A stretch of DNA of 42,202 nucleotides from an uncultured Acetatifactor sp. (GTDB lineage: Bacteria; Bacillota; Clostridia; Lachnospirales; Lachnospiraceae): contig CAJUIA010000034.1 in the NCBI GenBank assembly GCA_910586485.1, positions 1-42,202 on the forward strand. The letters run 5' to 3'. Below the pieces are notes generated by a model. That model was not told the origin of the DNA. It saw only the letters and a list, made by a program, of their open reading frames with translations, and did not search any database. The translations under genes were made by a program, and so were the position numbers. Within the stretch, counting starts at the first letter, position 1; the number at the start of each line of letters is the position of its first letter. This document shows positions 8,204-16,135 of the stretch, piece by piece.

Positions 8204-9208
8204 TCACTCACTCACCAGCGGATCAACGGCTTCTCCATCCACCGTTACCGCAAACAACAGAGTGGGGCCTGTGGCCATTCCGCTCTGCCCCAGGGAGGCT
8301 ATCACCTGGCCCTGCTTCACCTCATCTCCCTCAGATACCTTAATTTCCTTTAAATGACCGTATTTCACCGTAATTCCGTTCTCCAGCTCCAGCACGATCA
8401 TGTTTCCCAGGGCACCTTCATAGCCTGCCTTGATCACCACACCATCTGCAACCCCGTAAACCTCTTCCCCGGATTCTCCGGCAATATTTATATGATCTGA
8501 AAAGACTCCGTTTCCCTGTGTGCCGTAAAGGGCTGACACATTTCGGCTGACCGCAGGCCATACCCAGTCCTGAAATGCAAGGCTGCCTGTGACATACTTC
8601 TGTTCCGCAGCCTTCTTCTTCGCTGCTTCCATTCTCACCTCATTGTTTGCCACAGCAGCTTCCAACGCTTTTCTATATTCCACCTCAAAGTCAAAGAAGC
8701 ACATCCAATCCTGCCCGAAGGCAAAATTATGATTGGTAAGTACAAAATAATAGCTGTCTCCCTCCGGCAGATTTTCCTCCATTGCCTTAATATCATATCC
8801 CGCCGACAAGTCAATGGTAACGATTCCCTGAGAATGAGGTGCTATGTTTAAAGTCTCCATTTTGATTTCACCCGGATTCCCCTCTACCTCTTTGGCAGTA
8901 GACCACTGCATGACCTTCACCTGATCCTGAATCTTTAACACCTTATCTGAATTATTAACCACAAGAATCTCAAATCTGCCATTCCCCTGATATATCGCTG
9001 CAAACCCCGCGTCATCTCCGTTCAATGCGGAAAATTCCACATACGCAAACGCACATAATGCTATAAAGCACAGCAGGCTGCAGGCAATAAGCGCCGGCCT
9101 TCCGACTCTTCGTCCGGTAGTCTTTACGCCGGACGCCACAGCCGCTCCTGTCTCCCTCTGCACAATCGTCTGTATGTTTTTAAGATGCTTCCTGTTATAT
9201 TCCTCCAT
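8204..9208 (-). CDS. membrane protein with degenerate M23 (LytM) domain, probable anti-sigma or sensor partner
   Basis: A 334-aa protein: a cytosolic N-terminus of about 38 residues, one membrane segment (about 39-58), an extracellular region, a charged helix (about 175-203) and a C-terminal M23 domain (about 215-330). In active M23 enzymes zinc is held by HxxxD and by HxH in a TGPHLHFE-like motif. Here H239 remains, but the Asp position is N241 and the HxH site reads TGPTLLFAV, so both late histidines are gone. The peptidase is therefore predicted inactive. Its start overlaps the ECF sigma gene stop by 14 nt, the usual place for an anti-sigma factor. I infer a peptidoglycan-sensing anti-sigma or regulator, as with non-catalytic LytM proteins. 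No classical anti-sigma motif is recognised. Confidence 0.75.
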   Translation of the reverse strand: MEEYNRKHLKNIQTIVQRETGAAVASGVKTTGRRVGRPALIACSLLCFIALCAFAYVEFSALNGDDAGFAAIYQGNGRFEILVVNNSDKVLKIQDQVKVMQWSTAKEVEGNPGEIKMETLNIAPHSQGIVTIDLSAGYDIKAMEENLPEGDSYYFVLTNHNFAFGQDWMCFFDFEVEYRKALEAAVANNEVRMEAAKKKAAEQKYVTGSLAFQDWVWPAVSRNVSALYGTQGNGVFSDHINIAGESGEEVYGVADGVVIKAGYEGALGNMIVLELENGITVKYGHLKEIKVSEGDEVKQGQVIASLGQSGMATGPTLLFAVTVDGEAVDPLVSE

Positions 9209-9758
9209 ATGATCTCTCTCCTTCCCTGCTTTCCATCATTTTCTTCAGCTTCTGCCTTGCACAATACAGCCTGTTTTCCACCTGCTTTTTGGGAAGGTCC
9301 AAGGCCACTGCAATTTCTGCCGGCTTCTGCTCATAATAGTACCTTCTTACAATCAGCTCCTTCTCATTTTCCTCCAGCCTGCCAATGCAAAGACGCAGCC
9401 TTTCCTGTTCCTCATCTGATTCTGCTTTCTCCCCGGATCCCAGACCTTGAACTGCCGCCTCTTCCAGCGGCAGCTCCCTCTTTCCGACAATCCGGCGGTA
9501 TCTGTCCACCGCCCTGGATCTTGCCACCAGAGAAAGCCAGGAAGACAGCTTCGCCTTGTCGGGATCATATTTCTCCGGATTCTGCCACAGATAAATAAAG
9601 ACATCCGCCACACATTCCTCCACATCCTGAGCAGAAGCCGCATTGATCAAAACAGACGCGGCAATCTTCCAGAGCAGCCCGGAATACTTCCGTATGGCAA
9701 AAGCAAATATCTGTTCGTCCCGCCGGATAATCCCGGCAATTATCTTTTTATCATTCAA
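9195..9758 (-). CDS. ECF-type sigma-70 family RNA polymerase sigma factor
   Basis: A 187-aa protein with region 2 (about 15-85; AQDVEECVADVFIYLWQNP and SWLSLVARSRAVDRYRR) and region 4 (about 125-180; the EKELIVRRYYYEQKPAEIA helix-turn-helix and KKQVENRLYCARQKLK), joined by an acidic linker. It should direct RNA polymerase to a small regulon. The only sensible start is TTG at 9756-9758 behind GAGAGGTG, a rare start codon that may limit expression. The downstream gene (degenerate M23 membrane protein) overlaps by 14 nt, so the pair is translationally linked. No autoregulated ECF promoter could be fixed. Confidence 0.9.
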   Translation of the reverse strand: MNDKKIIAGIIRRDEQIFAFAIRKYSGLLWKIAASVLINAASAQDVEECVADVFIYLWQNPEKYDPDKAKLSSWLSLVARSRAVDRYRRIVGKRELPLEEAAVQGLGSGEKAESDEEQERLRLCIGRLEENEKELIVRRYYYEQKPAEIAVALDLPKKQVENRLYCARQKLKKMMESREGERSYGGI

Positions 9759-9854
9759 GGTGACACCTCTCTTCCAAACAGTACCTTTATTGACCGGTCA
9801 TATATAATACGAAGCAAAATCAGAAAACACTTAAATTTTGATATAAATTTCCGC

Positions 9855-9889
9855 AGAAAAAAGGGAGCATATCCCTGAAGGCAGCCCCC
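9855..9889 (-). terminator. probable Rho-independent terminator after the M18 aminopeptidase
   Basis: On the minus strand GGGGGC (9884-9889) pairs with GCTCCC (9863-9868), one G-U pair, followed by TTTTTT (9857-9862). Confidence 0.55.
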
Positions 9890-9922
9890 GCTTAAATATT
9901 TCAATATAATCCTTTCGCCTTT

Positions 9923-11254
9923 TCACTCCCCGTAAAACACCCTAAACGTCTCCACCGCATACCCGGTATCCTTCATGCCTGCTGTTTCCACTGCCGAGTG
10001 CATGGCCAGCTGAGGCAGTCCGATGTCAACGCTGGATACGGATACATGAGCCGTGGAAATATTGCCCAGGGTGGAGCCTCCGGGAATATCCGAGCGGTTT
10101 GCATAGGACTGAAAGGGTACGCCAGCCTGACGGCACAGCGCTTTCATTCTGGCTGCGGACAAGGCGTCGGTAGCATATTTCTGGCTGCCGTGATACTTGA
10201 TGACAATGCCGCCGTTCAGATAGGGCCTGTTGGTAGGGTCCGCCTTCTCCGGATGATTCGGATGCACCGCGTGGGCATTGTCGGCAGAGATTAAAAAGCT
10301 CCCTGCGATCCACTGCAGATACCTGCTCCTGTCGGCCCCCAGAGCTTCGCTGATCCGGAAAAGAGTATCCTCCAGGAAGGTAGAATCCGCCCCCTGCTTT
10401 GTACCGCTGCCCACCTCTTCATTGTCAAACACCGCGCAGACGTTGATATAATGCTCCGGTATACTTTTGGAAAAGGCCTTTGCCGCCGCAAACACGCACT
10501 GCAGGTCATCCAGCCGGGGAGACAGCACGAACTCTCCGTTTTCTCCCAGGATGCGCCCCTTTTCTCTGGTATACAGATACAGATCATGCCCTAAAATTTC
10601 CTCCTGCTTCACCCCTGCCGCCTTGGCCACCCGCTTCATCAGCGAGCTTTTCTTTTCTCCCGAACCACAGTCCGCAAACAAAGGAAGCATGTCCACCTGA
10701 GGATTATATTCCACTCCCCGATTCATATCCCGATTCATGTGAATCGCTACGTTGGGAATCACCAGCAGGTCCTTATCAATATTGACCAATTTAGTCACTA
10801 TGCAATCTTTCTCCTGCACCGCCACCCTGCCTGCCACGGAAAGCGCCCGGTCCAGCCAGGTAGAAAGAATCATGCCCCCGTATTTCTCTGTATTCAGGCG
10901 CACATAATGACCTTCCACAGTGCTTTCCGGGGACTCCTTGATCTTAAAAGAAGGCGAATCACTGTGAGCCGCCACCATGTGAAAGCCTTCCACCTTTTCA
11001 CCGGCCCGGACAGCATCCGCAGTATTGCTCTCTAACGCCTCGCTTCCGGGCAGACGAAAGGCTATCATCGAAGAATCGTTTCTGGTGACATAATAGCCCT
11101 TCCCGGCTTCTAACGTCCAGTCCTGCCTTTCCTTCAGCTCTGTAAAGTCCTGCTCCTCCAAAAGCTTTTTCACATTGGCCACCGCATGGAAACAGCTGGG
11201 GCTTTTTTCAATAAACTCCAGCATCTCTTTGGCACATTTCTGATATTCCTTCAT
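9923..11254 (-). CDS. apeB: M18 family aminopeptidase
   Basis: A 443-aa zinc aminopeptidase of the aspartyl aminopeptidase family. The metal and catalytic motifs are all present: VAAHSDSPSFKIK, LDDLQC, the catalytic Glu pair in FDNEEVGSGT, SADNAHAVHPN, and the terminal MHSAVET. These enzymes trim N-terminal residues, often acidic, from peptides in the cytosol as large oligomers. The frame opens four codons earlier with GTG (11266), but ATG 11254 starts the conserved MKEYQKCAKEM. The ribosome site is poor for either. It is the last gene after gmd-fcl-manC on the same strand, 44 nt from manC, so it may be co-transcribed by position only. Confidence 0.9.
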   Translation of the reverse strand: MKEYQKCAKEMLEFIEKSPSCFHAVANVKKLLEEQDFTELKERQDWTLEAGKGYYVTRNDSSMIAFRLPGSEALESNTADAVRAGEKVEGFHMVAAHSDSPSFKIKESPESTVEGHYVRLNTEKYGGMILSTWLDRALSVAGRVAVQEKDCIVTKLVNIDKDLLVIPNVAIHMNRDMNRGVEYNPQVDMLPLFADCGSGEKKSSLMKRVAKAAGVKQEEILGHDLYLYTREKGRILGENGEFVLSPRLDDLQCVFAAAKAFSKSIPEHYINVCAVFDNEEVGSGTKQGADSTFLEDTLFRISEALGADRSRYLQWIAGSFLISADNAHAVHPNHPEKADPTNRPYLNGGIVIKYHGSQKYATDALSAARMKALCRQAGVPFQSYANRSDIPGGSTLGNISTAHVSVSSVDIGLPQLAMHSAVETAGMKDTGYAVETFRVFYGE

Positions 11255-11298
11255 TTTAATAACCACGCCTTTCCCGTATATTTCCTCAGAAAATCCTT

Positions 11299-12609
11299 TT
11301 ACCTTTCATGCTTCACCTTATCCTCCACGGAAATCCCCCTGCCCAGCTGTACCTCAATCAGCTGCAGCTGCGTTTCCGCATACACCGTATGCTTACAGCC
11401 TGCCGGCATGGACACTACATCCCCCGGCTGCACCTTCCGCTCCTTTCCGTCAAGCACCACCGTTCCCCTTCCTTCCGCCACCGTCCACACCTCGTTCCGA
11501 TGCTCGTGACTGTGATAATGAAGGCTGTTCCCCGGCTTTAATACCACCCGGATTGTCATGCTCTCCTCCTGCACATCCAAAACCGTAAAGCTTCCCCAGG
11601 ACTTCTCCGCATACATGACCTGCCCGGTCATTTCCTCCACAAAGGGCTTGATATAACTGCTCTGCTCCTTGTCCGAAACCAGGATCCCGTCCCCGCTGGC
11701 CGCAATCACCATATTTTTACATCCCATGCACAGAATCGGAATGTTCAGCTCATTGACTACATGAGTATTTTCACAGGTCTCATTTAAAGTGACCCGCCCC
11801 AGCGTCTGCCGCTCCATGGTTTCCGCAAAGGTATTCCAGGTCCCGATGTCCTTCCAGGTCCCCCGGTAACGAAGCACACAAATACTCTGCTCCCCCTCCA
11901 CCACCGCATAGTCAAAGCTGATCCGCTCCAGCGCCTCATACTTTTCATACAGACTCCGGTAATCGGAAACCCCAAACCGCTCACGGGCCCTTTCCAGCAG
12001 ATACCCCAGCTTACAGGCAAAAACGCCTCCATTCCATAGAGCCCCCTGGCGCAGGTACTCCCTTGCCGTCTCCAGATCCGGCTTTTCCCGGAAGGTTTTC
12101 ACGCCGCTGACCGGCTCCTGAGACAAAGGAATGATATACCCGTACTTTTCGCTGGGATAAGTAGGCTCTATTCCCATCAGCACCAGTCTTGCTGCTCCCT
12201 TCCCGGCTAAGCCTGCCATCTCCCCAAGCGCCTGAAAATAGCCGGGCTCCACATAAGGATCCACCGGACAGATCACTACCGCCTCTTCCTCCGAGGCTCC
12301 CTGCTCATCCCTTAAATAAGCAGCCGACAAACAGACCGCCGGAAACGTATCCCGCCGATCCGGCTCCACACAGATATTCACCTTATCTCCCAGCTGGTTT
12401 TTGATGGCACTGACCTGCTTCTTTCCGGTGGCAATGGTCACCCCGGCCTCACCGGCAACCGCCATGATCTGCCGGTATACCCGCATAATCATGGACTCCG
12501 GCTCTTCCGCCTCCCCCGGCAGCATCTTCAAAAACTGCTTGGAACGCACATCATTGGACAACGGCCACAGCCGTTTCCCGCTTCCCCCAGACAATATGAT
12601 AAACTGCAT
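11299..12609 (-). CDS. manC: mannose-1-phosphate guanylyltransferase with C-terminal cupin (type II)
   Basis: A 436-aa protein. The nucleotidyltransferase domain begins MQFIILSGGSGKRLWPLSND, with the pyrophosphorylase signature ending RSKQF. CPVDPY, EKPDLETA and LWNGGVF belong to the sugar-phosphate site. The last roughly 110 residues form a cupin of the phosphomannose isomerase type II family (LHYHSHEHRNEVW, VQPGDVVSMPAGCKHTV). It makes GDP-mannose from GTP and mannose-1-phosphate; whether the cupin also isomerises fructose-6-phosphate is unknown. GDP-mannose is the substrate of Gmd encoded two genes upstream, so gmd-fcl-manC form a GDP-L-fucose unit. Confidence 0.92.
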   Translation of the reverse strand: MQFIILSGGSGKRLWPLSNDVRSKQFLKMLPGEAEEPESMIMRVYRQIMAVAGEAGVTIATGKKQVSAIKNQLGDKVNICVEPDRRDTFPAVCLSAAYLRDEQGASEEEAVVICPVDPYVEPGYFQALGEMAGLAGKGAARLVLMGIEPTYPSEKYGYIIPLSQEPVSGVKTFREKPDLETAREYLRQGALWNGGVFACKLGYLLERARERFGVSDYRSLYEKYEALERISFDYAVVEGEQSICVLRYRGTWKDIGTWNTFAETMERQTLGRVTLNETCENTHVVNELNIPILCMGCKNMVIAASGDGILVSDKEQSSYIKPFVEEMTGQVMYAEKSWGSFTVLDVQEESMTIRVVLKPGNSLHYHSHEHRNEVWTVAEGRGTVVLDGKERKVQPGDVVSMPAGCKHTVYAETQLQLIEVQLGRGISVEDKVKHER

Positions 12610-12641
12610 CCTGCTTCCCTTTCCTATTATAAACGTTCCAG

Positions 12642-12727
12642 GAAGAACGCCGGTTTTGCGTTCTTCGAGGCGAAACTTAGATTTTCTTAGGTTGTGTTCT
12701 TTGCAACCTTAGAAAATCTTTTCGCCT
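12642..12727. repeat. two consecutive hairpins between fcl and manC
   Basis: Hairpin 1 has perfect 9-bp arms (12642-12650 and 12658-12666). Hairpin 2 is long: arms 12668-12694 and 12704-12727 pair over about 23 positions with a 3-nt bulge and a 9-nt loop. Neither has a T-tract on the minus strand, so they are not standard terminators. They may protect mRNA or tune manC relative to fcl, or be a repeat element. Confidence 0.6.
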
Positions 12728-13672
12728 TTAACGCTCTGTCCTTATAGGATTCTCCAGAAAATCCTGATACGCCAGCCGGATTCCGTCCTCCAGCTCCGTG
12801 GTATAATGATAGCCCAGCGCCTCCAGCTTACTCACATCCAGAAGCTTCCTGGGGGTGCCGTCCGGCTTTGAGGAATCCCAGCGGATCGCACCTGTATATC
12901 CAACCACCTTCGCCACCAGCTCCGCCAGCTCCCGGATCGTCAAATCCTTTCCCGTTCCCAGATTCACCGTCTCGTTCCCGCTGTAGGTATTCATCAGATA
13001 TACACAGGCCTCCGCCATATCATCCACATACAGAAACTCCCGCTGCACCAAGCCCGTTCCCCAGCACACCACCTCCGGCGCCCCGGAAACCTTCGCCTCA
13101 TGAAAACGCCGGATCATGGCCGGCAGCACATGACTGTGGTCAGGATGATAATTATCGTTGGGCCCGTAGAGATTGGTAGGCATCACACTGATATAATCCG
13201 TCCCGTACTGCCTGTTTAAATACTCGCAATACTTCAGTCCCGAAATCTTTGCCAGCGCATAAGCTTCGTTGGTTTCTTCCAGCGACGAGGTCAGAAGACA
13301 GCTCTCCTTCATGGGCTGGGGCGCCAGCTTGGGGTAAATACAGCTGCTGCCCAAAAACATCAGCTTTTTACACCCGTTCTGCCATGCGGAGTGAATCACG
13401 TTCATCTCTAAAATCATGTTATCATACATGAAATCCGCCAAAGCCTCACTGTTTGCCAGGATTCCCCCCACCTTCGCCGCCGCCAGAAACACATAGTCCG
13501 GCTTCTCCTGCCGGAAAAACGCCTCCACTTCGTCCTGCCTGCACAGATTCAGCTCCTTATGGCTTCTGGTAATGATATTTTTATATCCCTGTTTCTCCAG
13601 AACACGGCAGATGGCGCTTCCCACCATCCCCCTGTGCCCTGCTACATAAATCTTCCCGTCCTTTTCCATCAT
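12728..13672 (-). CDS. fcl: GDP-L-fucose synthase
   Basis: A 314-aa extended SDR epimerase/reductase. The nucleotide fold is KIYVAGHRGMVGSAI near the N-terminus, the catalytic Ser is in LGSSCIYP, and the Tyr-x3-Lys is in EAYALAKISGLKYCE; the family hallmark MPTNLYGPNDNYHP is present. It converts GDP-4-keto-6-deoxy-mannose to GDP-L-fucose with NADPH. The start is ATG 13672 (a second ATG follows directly) behind GAGG; the 30-codon upstream extension is unlike the family. It lies 131 nt after gmd, with long hairpins downstream before manC. Confidence 0.92.
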   Translation of the reverse strand: MMEKDGKIYVAGHRGMVGSAICRVLEKQGYKNIITRSHKELNLCRQDEVEAFFRQEKPDYVFLAAAKVGGILANSEALADFMYDNMILEMNVIHSAWQNGCKKLMFLGSSCIYPKLAPQPMKESCLLTSSLEETNEAYALAKISGLKYCEYLNRQYGTDYISVMPTNLYGPNDNYHPDHSHVLPAMIRRFHEAKVSGAPEVVCWGTGLVQREFLYVDDMAEACVYLMNTYSGNETVNLGTGKDLTIRELAELVAKVVGYTGAIRWDSSKPDGTPRKLLDVSKLEALGYHYTTELEDGIRLAYQDFLENPIRTER

Positions 13673-13803
13673 AACCCTCGTCCTCTTTCTCCCGCAGTTC
13701 TTTTCCATTTCTCCCGCCGGGCTTCCGGCAGCCGGCCTGTTCCAGCTCTCTGCCTTTTCCACAGTTCTTTCCTGCTCCCCCCGCCGGACTTTCCATGGCC
13801 AGC

Positions 13804-14847
13804 TTACCCCCGCAGCCGCTTCTCCCGCCTTGCAAGCTCCAGATCATGCTCCGCCATGATCCGGCAAAGCTCCTCATAACTGGTCTTCTGCGGATCCCAG
13901 CCCAGCACCGTCTTCGCCTTTGTGGGATCTCCCCAGAGATTGATCACGTCCGTGGGCCGGTAAAACTCCTTGCTCACTTCCACCAGCACCCGCCCGTCTG
14001 CTTTATTGATGCCTCTCTCTTCCATTCCCTTCCCCTGCCATTCCAGATCAATACCCGCATAGTGAAAGGCCAGGGTGGTAAACTCCCTCACCGTATGCTG
14101 CACACCGGTGGCAATCACAAAATCCGCCGGCTCCTCTGCCTGCAGCATCAGCCACATACACTCCACATAGTCCTTCGCATAACCCCAGTCCCGAAGAGCG
14201 TCCAGATTACCTAAAACCAGCTTTTCCTGCAGCCCGCAGGCAATCCGCCCTGCCGCCAAGGTGATCTTCCTTGTCACAAAATTTTCTCCCCGGCGCTCGG
14301 ACTCATGATTAAATAAAATCCCGTTCACTGCAAACATGCCGTAAGCATCCCGGTACTCCTTCACAATCCAGTAACCGTACTGCTTCGCCACCGCATAGGG
14401 ACTATAGGGATGAAAGGGCGTGTTCTCGTTCTGCGGCACCTCCTCCACCTTCCCGTACAGCTCCGAGGTGGAAGCCTGATAAATCCGGCAGCTCTCCGTC
14501 AGCCCCGTGATCCTTACTGCCTCCAGAATCCGCAGCACCCCCAGCGCATCCACATCCCCGGAATATTCCGGCGCATCAAAGCTTACATGCACATGGCTCT
14601 GCGCCGCCAGATTATAAATCTCATCCGGCTTCACCTTACCCACAATACGGATGATGCTGGAAGAATCCGCTAAATCCCCCTCATGGAGCCGAAGCCTGTT
14701 CTCCGCAATCAGATGATCTATGCGGGCGGTATTGCTCACCGATGCCCTGCGGACAATCCCGTGTACCTCATATCCTTTTTCCAGCAAAAGCTCCGCCAGA
14801 TAGGAACCGTCCTGGCCCGTAATCCCTGTTATTAACGCTTTTTTCAT
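13804..14847 (-). CDS. gmd: GDP-mannose 4,6-dehydratase
   Basis: A 347-aa SDR enzyme. The N-terminus MKKALITGITGQDGSYLAEL is diagnostic of Gmd. The catalytic region reads YQASTSELYG and YAVAKQYGYWIVKEYRDAYG (the Tyr and Lys pair), and NHESERRGENFVTRKIT is the GDP-mannose-binding loop. It makes GDP-4-keto-6-deoxy-D-mannose, which Fcl converts to GDP-L-fucose. With manC and fcl this gives a pathway from mannose-1-phosphate to GDP-fucose, used for surface glycans or glycoproteins. No fucosyltransferase is adjacent. The DJ-1 gene ends 29 nt upstream. Confidence 0.94.
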   Translation of the reverse strand: MKKALITGITGQDGSYLAELLLEKGYEVHGIVRRASVSNTARIDHLIAENRLRLHEGDLADSSSIIRIVGKVKPDEIYNLAAQSHVHVSFDAPEYSGDVDALGVLRILEAVRITGLTESCRIYQASTSELYGKVEEVPQNENTPFHPYSPYAVAKQYGYWIVKEYRDAYGMFAVNGILFNHESERRGENFVTRKITLAAGRIACGLQEKLVLGNLDALRDWGYAKDYVECMWLMLQAEEPADFVIATGVQHTVREFTTLAFHYAGIDLEWQGKGMEERGINKADGRVLVEVSKEFYRPTDVINLWGDPTKAKTVLGWDPQKTSYEELCRIMAEHDLELARREKRLRG

Positions 14848-14876
14848 ATTTCGTTCTCAAACCTCCAAGCTTCCCT

Positions 14877-15428
14877 TTATGCTCTATATACGATTCCCTT
14901 CGCCAGTTCTTCTGCTTTCTCATCTCCGCAGAGCACACTCACGATGGCAAGTCCAAAGTCAATGGCTGTTCCCATGCCTCTGGAGGTAATCACATTGCCT
15001 GCAATCTCCACCGGGCCGGCAGTCACCTCTGCTCCCTCCAAATGGCTCTCAAAGGAAGGATAACTGCACGCCCGCTTTCCCTGCAAAATACCCCTGTGCC
15101 CGAAAATGCTGGGCGCGGCACAGATCGCACCGATATATTTTCCGTTTTTATAAAATTCATCCACCTGGGCCATCAATCCCTCATGTGCTTCCAGATTCTT
15201 TGTTCCGGGCATACCTCCGGGCAGCACAAGCATATCGTATTCCCCAAAATCTGCTTCCTCGAATTTTTTATCTGTTTTCACGGTAATGCCATGGGAGCTT
15301 GTCACCTCTCTCTCCCCGGTCACGGACACCATATCTGCCTCCAGGCCGCCTCTGCGGCAGATGTCAATCACTGTCAGCGCCTCTATCTCTTCGTAACCCT
15401 GGGCAAAAAAAACAGCCAGTCTGCTCAT
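14877..15428 (-). CDS. DJ-1/PfpI family protein
   Basis: A 183-aa protein of the DJ-1/YajL/ThiJ group. The nucleophile Cys is in GAICAAPSIFG, the acidic partner is in the AQGYEEIEA segment near the N-terminus, and LVLPGGMPGTKNL is the family loop. Relatives act in redox and carbonyl stress, and deglycase or chaperone activities have been reported. The exact substrate cannot be inferred. Start ATG 15428 (MSRLAVFF) has GGAGG at 8 nt; the upstream ATG 15443 has no ribosome site. It heads the run DJ-1, gmd, fcl, manC, with gaps short enough for one transcript. Confidence 0.88.
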   Translation of the reverse strand: MSRLAVFFAQGYEEIEALTVIDICRRGGLEADMVSVTGEREVTSSHGITVKTDKKFEEADFGEYDMLVLPGGMPGTKNLEAHEGLMAQVDEFYKNGKYIGAICAAPSIFGHRGILQGKRACSYPSFESHLEGAEVTAGPVEIAGNVITSRGMGTAIDFGLAIVSVLCGDEKAEELAKGIVYRA

Positions 15429-15467
15429 CCTTCCATCCTCCATCTCAAAATTTTATTTTGTCTGCAT

Positions 15468-15473
15468 ATTATA
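15468..15473 (-). promoter_or_regulatory. -10 element upstream of the DJ-1/gmd run
   Basis: TATAAT on the minus strand 40 nt before ATG 15428. No good -35 hexamer stands at 16-18 nt, so only the -10 is supported. Confidence 0.4.
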
Positions 15474-15551
15474 ACTTAAATTCAGTATACACATTTTTCA
15501 GGCTTTTTTCAAATTATTTATATTGATTTCATGGCAAAACCGTTTAAAGCA

Positions 15552-15560
15552 TGATATAAT
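15552..15560 (+). promoter_or_regulatory. extended -10 promoter of the CYTH gene
   Basis: TGATATAAT, an extended -10 with poor -35, 87 nt upstream of ATG 15647. Confidence 0.5.
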
Positions 15561-15646
15561 ATTCACAAGCTTGGCGGCTGTAATTCAGGAAATACTCAGA
15601 CATGCCGGTCTTAAAAAGTAAGATACAACATAAAGGAACTACAGAC

Positions 15647-16135
15647 ATGGAAATCGAACGGAAATTTACAATCAAACAGCTTCCCTCCAACCTGGAGGAA
15701 TATCCCTTCCGCCACATTGAGCAGGCTTATCTTTGTACGTCTCCGGTGGTTCGCGTGCGCCGGGAGGATGATGACTATATACTGACCTATAAGGGCAGCG
15801 GCATGATGGCCCGTGAGGAACACAATCTGACGCTGAATGAAGAAGCTTATCACCACCTTCTGGAAAAGGCGGACGGAAATATTATTTCTAAAAGACGCTA
15901 CCTGATTCCCCTGGTAAATCCTTCCTTTCAGGAAGGCTTCCCTACTCCGCCTGCGGATTATGAGCTAACCATTGAGCTGGATGTCTTTGCCCCGCCCTTC
16001 GCCCCTCTCGTCATGGCAGAAGTGGAGTTTGGAAGCAGGGAAGCCGCAGAAGCCTTTGTCCCGCCCTCATGGTTTGACGAGGATGTGACCTACCGTAAGG
16101 AATACCACAATTCCTACATGGCATTGCAATCCTGA
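15647..16135 (+). CDS. CYTH domain protein (triphosphate tunnel metalloenzyme)
   Basis: A 162-aa protein beginning MEIERKFTIKQLP; the ExExK motif at residues 2-6 is the metal/triphosphate signature of CYTH enzymes. Further tunnel strands carry basic and acidic residues (VVRVRREDDDYILTYKG, ISKRRYLIP, YELTIELDVF, MAEVEFGS). Relatives hydrolyse inorganic triphosphate or thiamine triphosphate, or act as class IV adenylate cyclases; short bacterial forms like this are mostly triphosphatases. Start ATG 15647 fits the family and has AAGGA 10 nt upstream; the longer frame from 15602 does not. It is transcribed alone and overlaps the convergent diguanylate cyclase gene by 22 nt at the 3' end. Confidence 0.88.
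   Translation: MEIERKFTIKQLPSNLEEYPFRHIEQAYLCTSPVVRVRREDDDYILTYKGSGMMAREEHNLTLNEEAYHHLLEKADGNIISKRRYLIPLVNPSFQEGFPTPPADYELTIELDVFAPPFAPLVMAEVEFGSREAAEAFVPPSWFDEDVTYRKEYHNSYMALQS

Noticed and set aside
9923..15428. A full capsule or O-antigen cluster around gmd-fcl-manC
   Set aside because: No glycosyltransferase, flippase or polymerase lies next to these genes; only nucleotide-sugar synthesis is supported.
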